Below are positions 56,501-64,000 of a stretch of 64,000 nt of DNA, one piece after another; position 1 is the stretch's first letter; each line of letters begins with the position of its first letter. Position numbers and translations under genes: made by a program. The DNA is taken from positions 65,796,361 to 65,860,360 of the forward strand of contig NC_045446.1 in the NCBI RefSeq assembly GCF_002776525.5. The letters are read 5' to 3'. The DNA comes from Piliocolobus tephrosceles (Eukaryota > Chordata > Mammalia > Primates > Cercopithecidae). The notes under the pieces were generated by a model. The model was not told the DNA's origin. It saw only the letters and a list, made by a program, of their open reading frames with translations, and ran no database searches.

Positions 56501-58300
56501 TAAAAAATAAATAAATAAATAAACCCTGGGAATCTCTTATTTCACAGACATCCAAATTATAAACCAAAATCACATAACTCCATGTTGCAAGGCCTTGCTA
56601 GTTCACTGCCTTTTTCTTTCAGAGTTAGAGACATTACTAATAGTTATGAAGGCACACATTTCACTCCTTAGAATACACTATGCTGGGCTTCCAGAGGAGG
56701 TATCCGATATAACCTTCATGTCCCTGATAGGTCCTGATGGTTGCTTTAATGATGTCCTCAAACAACTTCTTTTCAAATTCCAATACAATAAATAAACTAA
56801 AGATCTTGAGTTTACCCCAGGTCTTAACCTATTTTTTATGAATTTCAATCTCGCCCCCATCCCTCAAGGGTTAGGGGCCAGATTAAAGATGCATATTCTC
56901 CTGGGACTCATCATCATAGATTGTCCCCTAGACCAGGCAGCTGCTCCTCTGATAGGGGACCCATTTGAACCCAAACTTCCACCCAAAACAAACCTTGTCA
57001 GCTGCAGCTGCACACCGTCCTGTTGATGGCTGGTCTTATCACTACTGCCTTGGCTGCTTTCACTGGTTACAACCAGAGGCCCAAAACCTTCAGCAGACCA
57101 CTGTTTTAACCAATTATGACCAGTGCTCAGGCCCACATTAACTCGAGTAGGTCCCATGAAAAGGACACACCTGTCCCACACCTCAGATGACATTACCTTT
57201 GTCCTATAATTCACCACTGAAGGTGACATTGCCTCAGATGACACGCCTGAACCCAAGACCTTGATGCTGGAGATAGCTTTGCCCCTGGTGCCACAGATGG
57301 CTTCGCTCCTTGCACTAAACCTGCACTCCAGTGATGCCCATGGACTGGCTCTGCTAAAACACAAATGGATACTGGGTATTTTTGCTTTTCTTTCTGTACC
57401 GACTGCCTGCTTAGCCCCTGATCTTGGTATACTCCTTGCTCTCTGCTCAAAGGTACACCGCCGCACAGCTCTATACCTCAACAAAATTCTAGCCTGGGGA
57501 AAGCCAATCTAGAAGCAATGGCGCAACAGATAACAGGCATTGTGTAACCTTACCGGGTTTACAACAACGTTCCTACTCTGCCCAAGATGAAGGGTTGCTC
57601 TATTTACTTGGCTCGACCCCACACAGTGGAGTGGATGCCTGTGGATGGGGTTTCAGGTCACAGTGGTGCCTCCACATCTTTTGTGTGTTCAGTGATGCTC
57701 ATCAAATGCCTTGCTCCATGCCTGGCCCACATTTCTCCAGTAGCCTTCAATGTCTCCACTATTTAAACAGTACTTGTCACCAAACACGAGGTCAAATGCC
57801 CAGGCATCACAGGGTCAGTTATAACAGGAACACACAGAAAAGGTTGCTGTCTAGTCATAGAAATAGACCAGCACACCCAAATGTCTCAAACAGGGGCCCA
57901 GAGTTAGGAACTTAGAGGCATCTCTCCAGTCCAGCCCGGTGGGCTTTCTGCTTTGCCACTGATTCCTTTAAAGGGACAATTCAGGAATTTGCCTGCAAAC
58001 TTTAAGTGACTCACACCCCATTCCCTTATATCTACCGTTAGTTGTGGGGTTTCTCTCTTTCTCTCTCTCTCTGCCTGACTTTGCATTCATGACCCCAGGA
58101 TGGAGCACTGCCTTCCTGACTCATGGCACCCTCCCTGTCCAGGATTCATAAGTAATAAGTTAGTGAACATATTTTTTACTGTGGGGTGTATTAAATTTGC
58201 ACCATGTATCTGAAGAACCAGAGACTACCTCGATGGCTCCCAGAGTCCAAGTAATGGTCAGGCAGACACAAATTGGACACAGATCTGATAAGAACCACTA
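56501..58300 (+). other. Unassigned block, possibly rest of the retroviral relic
   Basis: No repeat or gene recognised with confidence. It includes a segment (57312-57368) related to 55205-55262, ORFs of 60-206 aa without known motifs, and a (TC)n tract at 58050-58070. (AAAT)n lies at 56504-56522. Confidence 0.3.
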
Positions 58301-58812
58301 GGGCATCTGCCAATATATTTTCCTTTTCTTTTTAACTTTTTTTACACAACCTTTTCTGAATCCAGAGCATCTGCCACTATAAACAAGCTTCCTGTGTGAG
58401 GGACTCCCTGGTTGTGGGTTGGACAACTAGGCATTAGGCTGTCCCCCAGGGAAAAGGAGTATCCTGTGGAAAACATACTGTAAAACTCCACCCTGCTCGG
58501 GCAGTGTTGCTAGCTGCTCCGGTACTGGAACTCTAATTTAGCTGAGGGCTCTTAAACACAGTGTGGTGCTGGCAGAGATAGATAAGAGGACTAATAGGAG
58601 AGAATAAAAGCCCAGATACAGACCACGCATCCATAGAACTGTCTCACATGACTAGGGTGGCATAACATATCGTGGGGAATGGAGGGAGTGTTCAACAGAG
58701 ATTGAAAACAAATGCTTAACCACATGTCAAAAGCTAAGATTGGAACCTAACTCATGCTATCTAAACATCCAGATGAATTAGGATTTACATATAAAAAACA
58801 AAACTTCAAATT
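58301..58812. other. Intergenic sequence, nothing recognised
   Basis: No gene or confident repeat. The right end grades into L1-like A-rich sequence. Confidence 0.4.
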
Positions 58813-59105
58813 TTTTTTTTTTTCTTTTGAGACAGAGTCTCGCTCTGTCGCCCAGGCTGGAGTGCAGTAGCACGATCTTGGCTCACTGCAAGCTCTGCCT
58901 CTCGGTTCAGCCATTCTCCTGCCTCAGTCTCCCCAGTAGCTGGGACTACAGGCGCCTGCCACCACGCCTGGCTAATTTTTTGTATTTTTAGTAGAGATGG
59001 GGTTTCACCGTGTTAGCCAGGATGGTCTCGATCTCCTGACCTCATGATCCACCTGCCTCAGCCTCCCAAAGTGCTGGGATTACAGGTGTGAGCCACTGGG
59101 CTGAC
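58813..59105 (-). mobile_element. Alu
   Basis: AAAACTTCAAA-type duplication on both flanks. Terminal GGGCTGACC variant at the reversed 5' end. Confidence 0.93.
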
Positions 59106-59257
59106 CTAAAACTTCAAAATTTTTAATTAAATATATAAGTAAAATAAGATTTCCTAAATCCGACCAAACAATGTGTATTTTAGAAAAGACTGGAAAATAT
59201 GACTATATTGAAATTTAAAATGTTTGTTCATCAAAGGACATCTTAAAAGATAAGCTA

Positions 59258-59549
59258 GGGCTGGGCACAGTGGCTCATGCCTGTAATCCCAGCACTTTGG
59301 GAGGCCAAGGAGGGTGAATCACTTGAGGTCAGGAGTTGGAAACCAGCTTGGGCAACACGGTGAACCTCCATCTCTACTAAAAATTCAAAAATTAGCTGGG
59401 CATAGTGGCGGGTACCTGTAAGGCCAGCTACTTGAGAGGCTGAGACAGGAGAATCACTTGAACCTGGGAGTTGGGGGCTGCAGTGAGCCGGGATCGCGCC
59501 ACTTCTCTCCAGCCTGGCAACAGAGTGAGACACTGTCTCAAAAAAAAAG
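59258..59549 (+). mobile_element. Alu
   Basis: Full dimer with short A-tail, inside the L1. Confidence 0.93.
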
Positions 59550-59743
59550 ACCAGCTGGAAACTGGGAGAAGAGATTTACAGTATATATACCACCCCAAAG
59601 GGTTAATATCCTGAGTACATAAAGAAGTACAAATGATTATGAAAAGCACAAGCTACACTCCCGAGAAATGGGCAAAAATGAAGACCAAGCTTTTCACAGA
59701 AGAGGAAATGCCCATAAAAAAAGAGATGTTCAACATTAGTGTA

Positions 59744-60050
59744 GGCCAGGCATGGTGGCTCAAGCCTGTAATACCAGCACTTTGGGGGAGGCCAAGGCGG
59801 GCAGATCATCTAAGGTCAGGAGTTTGAGACCGGCCTGACCAATATGGTGAAACCCCATCTCTACTAAAAATACAAAAATTAGCTGGGCGTGGTGGCGGGC
59901 ACCTGTAGGCCCAGCTACCCGGGAGCGGGGGGAAGGAGAATGGCGTGAACCTGGGAGGCAGGGGTTTCAGTGAGTGAGATCGTGCCAGTGTACTCCAGCC
60001 TGGGCGATAGAGCGAGACTCAGTTTCAAAAAAATAATAATAATGATGATA
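59744..60050 (+). mobile_element. Alu with AAT/GAT tail
   Basis: Starts GGCCAGGCATGGTGGCTCAAGCC. Tail evolved to (AAT)n(GAT)n. Confidence 0.93.
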
Positions 60051-60108
60051 AGGAAATGCAAATCAAGAGTAAAACTTGGTCTCATTTCATACCCTAGCTA
60101 GAAAAGAA

Positions 60109-60304
60109 GTCTGACCACACCAAGGGTCAGAGTGGATCCATGGGGGTGGGGGACTCTTGATTCCTGGGGAGACTGTACACTGATGTATTATTTTGGAAGA
60201 CAGTCTGACCACACCAAGGTCAGAGCAGATCCGTAGGGGTGGGGAGCTCTCGATTCCTGGGGAGACTGTACACTGATGTATTATTTTATTATTTTGGAAG
60301 ACAG
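60109..60304. repeat. 94-bp imperfect tandem duplication in L1
   Basis: GTCTGACCACACCAAGG at 60109 recurs at 60203. Both units contain GATTCCTGGGGAGACTGTAC and GATGTATTATTTT. The second has an extra TTATTTTA step. Confidence 0.93.
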
Positions 60305-60310
60305 TTTGGC

Positions 60311-60640
60311 TCCACTCCCAAACTTGAACATTCACGTATTCATAATCCCAGCGGGTTCTCCTGCTGTATTGAAATTGTGGAGAGGAGAACGAGGATAGAA
60401 AGTAAACGGAGAGGCCAATAAGGAAGACAGAGCCAGCCTATAAAAGAGGCTGGCTGTGGAGGTAGACAGCAGCTGTTCAGTTCAAGAGACTGAAATCAAC
60501 AAAACACTAGAACAAGGTCATAGAAAATGACATCCAATGGGCAGTAAGCATATTAAAATGTGCTCATATTTATTAGTTGTTAGGAAAATGCTATAACTAC
60601 AATGAAGGACCACTACACACCCACCACAATTCAGAACTCA
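60311..60640. other. Intergenic sequence, partly L1-like
   Basis: 60311-60500 is not recognised. From about 60510 L1-like text (AAAATGCTATAACTACAATG) leads into the next L1 piece. Confidence 0.4.
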
Positions 60641-60648
60641 GAATTCTT

Positions 60649-60650
<2 letters not shown>

Positions 60651-60683
<33 letters not shown>

Positions 60684-60949
60684 CGGAGTCTCGCTCTGTC
60701 GCCCGGGCTGGAGTGCAGTGGCCGGATCTCAGCTCACTGCTAGCTCCACCTCCCAGGTTTACGCCATTCTCCTGCCTCAGCCTCCCGTGTAGCTGGGACT
60801 ACAGGCGCCCGCCACCTCGCCCGGCTAGTTTTTTTATATTTTTTAGTAGAGACGGGGTTTCACAGCGTTAGCCAGGATGGTCTCGATCTCCTGACCTCGT
60901 GATCCGCCCGTCTCGGCCTCCCAAAGTGCTGGGATTACAGGCTTGAGCC
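60651..60949 (-). mobile_element. AluY, Old World monkey type, 13 bp short at 5' end
   Basis: Long T-run (about 29) and perfect GAATTCTTGT duplication at 60641-60650 and 60950-60959. The body ends at GGCTTGAGCC without the usual terminal 13 bp, so it arrived truncated. Confidence 0.95.
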
Positions 60950-60959
60950 GAATTCTTGT

Positions 60960-61480
60960 ATAAGGCTTGTGAGAGTGTAGATTTGTACAATCACTTTGGA
61001 AAACTCTATGGCTATATACCATGAGACCCATCAATTCTATTTCCGGGCACATACCCAACAGAAATGTGTATAGATGTATACCGAAAGACATGTACAGGAA
61101 TGTTCATAGCAGCAATATTCATAATAGCCAGAAACAGGTGACAGCCCAAATGCCTGTCAGCAGCCAAATGGACACTGTGGCATATTCACACAATGGAATG
61201 CTAAACAGCAATGAAAACAAAGGCAATACAGACACACATGATGTCTCAAAAGAGTACACATTAAATGATTCACTTTTCATAAAGTTCAAGAACAGAGATG
61301 AGGATGGTGCTGAGCTACAGGGAGGAGAGCAGTGACTGGCAAGGCCAGAAGGGGTGCTAGGTAAGTTCTGTTTGTGGATCAGAGTGGTGATAACTTTCAC
61401 TTTGTGAAAAGGCATTCCTCTGTCCACTTAGGATTTGTGCATTTTTCCGTATGTAGGATATACGTCAATTTGAAGTTCAC
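60960..61480 (+). mobile_element. L1M 3' end, forward
   Basis: ATTTCCGGGCACATACCCAA, AAGACATGTACAGGAATGTT, AGCAATATTCATAATAGCCA, CAATGGAATGCTAAACAGCA, ATACGTCAATTTGAAGTTCA. Confidence 0.85.
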
Positions 61481-62399
61481 ATATAGAGGGAGGGATTTAG
61501 AAGAACTGATAGGACATGGTGACTGACAGAGGTGGATAGAGAAGAACAGAAGGGATCTAGTGTGACTCAGGTTTTGGCCTGAGCAACTGGGTAAATGGGC
61601 GTTACCCTTTACTGAGCTAGGAAAGAGCAGAGGAGGAGTCAGCGGGGCAGGAGGGAAGTGGGGGAGGGAATCAAGTTCAGCTGTAGACATGCTACAGTGG
61701 AGGTGCCTATCAGGCATTGAGTGAAGTGTCAAGGAACCACCTAGAGATTCAAGTTTAGAGCCCCAGGGAGCAGAGCTGCAGACGCAGATCTGGAAGTGTT
61801 TGCTGTGTAAATAGAATGCCAGGTGTGAGCCTGGATGAGATCTCACAGAGCAGGAACTGGAGAGAAAAGAGAAGTCCCGAGGATGGAGTGGAGGAGAGGG
61901 ACTCTAACAGCTGGCCTGGTGAAAGATGAAAGGCACAAAGGAGACCTAGAAGGAGCAGCCAGAGAGCTAGGAGGAAAACTGGGAGAGCGTAGTGTCCAAA
62001 GGCCAAGCGGTTTCAAAGAAACGGGAATGATCAACCGTATCTAATGCTGCCAATAGGTCAGGATGAGATGTGAGAATTGATTACTGGATTTAACAACGTG
62101 GAGGTTACTAGGGAACTTGCCAAGGGCAGTTCTGTGGAAGGGTGATACCTGAAGTGTGGACCACTATTTGTGGTACCACAGATGGGAGGTGAGGACGGGA
62201 AGGCATGAAAGACAGCTCTTCTAAGAGTTTGCTGTGTGAGTGAGCAGAAAAAGGGGGCAGGAAGGAGGTGGAGGACACAGTGTGGGTGGGGATTTTTAGG
62301 TGGGAGTTAGTACAGCATATGTGTGGAGGGGGAACAATGGATAGGACAAGGTCGTCTTATCCATTGACCTTGGGGCCAAGTCATTGAATAGGTGGGAAG
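61481..62399. other. Old unassigned repeat, upstream of MOGAT2
   Basis: 61490-61800 follows the same old family as 49690-50160 (GGTTTTGGCCTGAGCAACTG, GTAGACATGCTACAGTGGAG). 61850-62240 also resembles it (CAAGCGGTTTCAAAGAAACG..GTTACTAGGGAACTTGCC). No gene. Confidence 0.5.
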
Positions 62400-62756
62400 G
62401 GGGCAAGATTGCATATGCTTGGGGCTTCACCTGTCTAGTTATAGGAAAGACAAGATTTAAGTGATCAGGGAAAGGTAGCCATGCAGATAAGGTGTTGCCT
62501 GAGAAGGCTGATAAAGGCTATACAACCCCTTCTCTTCCTCCTTCCTTAGCCAGACTCCAGCAGGTAGATTCAAAGGTTTCTTGTAGGATAGAAGTTCCTG
62601 CCTCAGCAGGGGCAAGGAGGCCTTGGGGCTGGGCTGGGCTGGGTGTGGCACTCTCCCTGCCAGCTTCTACAGCCCGGGGCAGGAACAAAAACCTGTGGGT
62701 GCCTCAGACCACAGCAGAGCTCACAGAACCTGCGGGAGTCAGGCTGACCCTCCGGC
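62400..62756 (+). promoter_or_regulatory. MOGAT2: MOGAT2 proximal promoter and 5'UTR
   Basis: This is unique, moderately GC-rich sequence directly upstream of the MOGAT2 ATG. An A/T-rich GATAAAGGCTATAC string lies at about 62510-62523 and a GGGCTGGGCTGGGCTGGG run at 62625-62642. There is no CpG island, consistent with a tissue-restricted intestinal gene. The transcription start is not determinable from sequence. Confidence 0.45.
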
Positions 62757-62847
62757 ATGGTAGAGTTTGCGCCCTTGTTTGTGCCGTGGGAGCGCAGGCT
62801 GCAGACCCTTGCTGTCCTACAGTTTGTCTTCTCCTTCTTGGCTCTGG
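62757..62847 (+). CDS. MOGAT2: MOGAT2 (acyl-CoA:monoacylglycerol acyltransferase 2) coding exon 1
   Basis: MOGAT2 is an endoplasmic-reticulum membrane enzyme of the DGAT2 family. It acylates 2-monoacylglycerol to diacylglycerol during fat absorption in the small intestine. The exon encodes the 30-residue N-terminus beginning MVEFAPLF and PWERRLQTLAV, which I recognise from MOGAT2, and ends within the first hydrophobic segment (LQTLAVLQFVFSFLAL). The ATG has G at -3 and G at +4. The exon closes with one base of the next codon before a consensus donor GTAAGT (62848-62853), so the intron is phase 1. The catalytic HPHG motif of the family lies on later exons beyond the window. Its position 42 kb from MAP6 and divergent to it matches human 11q13.5 gene order (from memory). 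Confidence 0.93.
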
Positions 62848-63344
62848 GTAAGTTGGGCTGCACTGTGGGATGGGAGACCACCGCACTCAGGTGGGGCAGA
62901 GCAGCCACACCAGGTGCACACAGCACATTGATGGTGGGAAGACACTTATCCTAAAGGGGGCTTTGTGGCGCTCAGAGCCCCTGCCCAGAGAGAACTCCTG
63001 GGCCTGCCCAGAGGCTTCTTGGTGATGGAGTGGGGTAGAAGTCACCATCTGCGGCTCTGGGTAGGTTACTTACTCTTCCTGGATTGCACTGTGGGTTCTC
63101 CTTTGGCACTTGGATGGAGACCAATCTGCAGGCTGCCAGGTGGTGTAGGAAAGCCTCTGCGTGGTGATGGGAGAGTTCTGGGCTCTGCGGCCCGCTCAGA
63201 GAGGAGGGATTTCCTTCTGTGCTCTCTGGGAGGAGGAAACGGGCTGGTAGTAGGGTAAGTGAGAGAAACAGGGAAAGAACAGGGCGGGGAGAAAGTGCAG
63301 GCTGAGAGCGGACTGTGGAGTGGGCATGCTGGGTACCAGGAAAC

Positions 63345-63510
63345 CCGGAGTCAGACTCAGCTGGGCAACTGACCAGTTGCATGACTTTAGCCAGCCCATG
63401 CCTGACCTCTCCAAGCCTCGACTTCACCATCTGCAGATTGGGGACAACAATGCTGGCTTTACAGGGCTATTGTGAAGGAAATGAAGAAATGTGCTGACCT
63501 CTGCTCAGCA
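63345..63510 (+). mobile_element. MIR element in MOGAT2 intron 1
   Basis: GGAGTCAGACTCAGCTGGGC..TTGCATGACTTTAGCC..GACTTCACCATCTGCAGATT..GGGCTATTGTGAAGGAAATG. Confidence 0.85.
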
Positions 63511-63831
63511 CAGACCTGGCCTGGACCTTGGGCTGGGCTCACACTAGAGGGCATAAGCATGGCCCCTTACCCACCCCACCACTGATTTGTGGCCAGAGAG
63601 ATCACCCTTGCCCAAACAACAGCTCTGCCGAAGGTAACATTTTCGAGGAGGGCCTGGATCCGTGGCTTGGGAAGGGAGAATGACTGGGAGTCCGTGGGAT
63701 TTTTCCTTTCATCTGCTGGCACCAGACAGGGTAGGAACTGCTGCCTCCAGGGCTGGGGTTCTGCACACAGATACCATTCTCCTGGTTGTTGAAATGTTGA
63801 CACACTCTGAACACATTGGTCAGTAGCCATT

Positions 63832-63880
63832 TCTCTCTCTCTCTCACACACACATACACCCACATACACACACACACGTA
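63832..63880. repeat. (TC)n(CA)n compound microsatellite
   Basis: TCTCTCTCTCTCTCACACAC followed by imperfect CA repeats. Confidence 0.9.
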
Positions 63881-64000
63881 CTTCCTCAGAAACTCCCGCA
63901 CAATTCTGTAGCTAAAAAACTCCCTCTTGGCAAAGCAGGCCCTCCAGGACCCTGCCCTAGCTAGGGCTAGCCCTGCCCTAGCACCAGGGCTAAGGTGCAT

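Larger units (their letters stand above)
59106..60310 (+). mobile_element. L1M 3' segment, forward, split by two Alus
   Basis: TGTTTGTTCATCAAAGGACA..GAAATGGGCAAAAATGAAG..CACAGAAGAGGAAATGCCCA..TTTTGGAAGACAGTTTGGC follow L1 ORF2/3' order. Contains a 94-bp tandem duplication at 60109-60304. Confidence 0.8.
62848..64000 (+). other. MOGAT2: MOGAT2 intron 1 (start)
   Basis: Intronic sequence runs from the GTAAGT donor to the window edge. Codons continuing the MOGAT2 protein were not found, so exon 2 lies outside. It holds a MIR at about 63345-63510 and a TC/CA dinucleotide tract at 63832-63880; the rest is unique. Confidence 0.75.

Noticed and set aside
56864..57484. 206-aa minus-strand ORF
   Set aside because: Opposite to the pol relic orientation, no recognisable domain, composition like surrounding DNA.
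62972..63430. 152-aa minus-strand ORF in MOGAT2 intron 1
   Set aside because: Overlaps a MIR and unique intron; no family resemblance.
1..64000. CRISPR arrays, operons, phage or defence systems
   Set aside because: No spaced direct-repeat arrays or prokaryotic gene organisation; the DNA is primate nuclear.

Overview
This is a eukaryotic, primate nuclear window. It is dominated by Alu, L1, L2, MIR, DNA-transposon and LTR sequence and holds only two recognisable protein-coding exons. Four young Alus (14590-14886, 15738-16038, 16966-17260, 60651-60949), plus 7536-7832, carry GGCTCAAGCC in place of the human-type GGCTCACGCC and read ACTAGCCGGGCGAGGTGG. From memory these are features of Old World monkey AluYR-type subfamilies, so the source is most likely a macaque, baboon or related cercopithecid. 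That is an inference; no database was searched.

Layout. (1) 1-19575: intron 1 of MAP6 (gene on the minus strand), filled with old L2, MIR, L1M and DNA-transposon pieces and several Alus. (2) 19576-20483: coding exon 1 of MAP6, which starts with the palmitoylatable Cys5/10/11 head and carries two N-terminal microtubule/calmodulin-binding modules. It lies in a CpG island (about 19560-21230) with the 5'UTR and promoter upstream at 20484-21250. (3) 21250-62400: about 41 kb of intergenic sequence between two divergently transcribed genes. It holds three large L1 blocks, a nested pair of TA-flanked DNA transposons inside an L1 (25304-25969), an ERV1-type LTR with CCAAT and TATA boxes (26108-27372), a long L1 with its complete 5' end but no 3' end (27607-32906), a MER9-type solo LTR with target-site duplication inside an inverted L1 (52245-52738), and an eroded retroviral pol relic (55180-56500). 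(4) 62757-62847: coding exon 1 of MOGAT2 on the plus strand, followed by the start of intron 1 to the window end. The order MAP6 (minus) then MOGAT2 (plus) matches human 11q13.5.

Most unusual object: a 232-bp poly(A)-tailed retrocopy at 51574-51805, bounded by a 14-bp duplication (AAAAACTGGGCCTA). Its middle 95 bp is an inverted, 92/95-identical copy of sequence 1.6 kb away (49910-50004), and its 5' end resembles an SVA-type VNTR unit. It is either a local chimeric retrotransposition event or a member (possibly founder-linked) of a VNTR-composite retrotransposon family.

The two genes do not act together. MAP6 stabilises neuronal microtubules; MOGAT2 re-esterifies monoacylglycerol in enterocytes. 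No bacterial-style operons, CRISPR arrays or phage are present.
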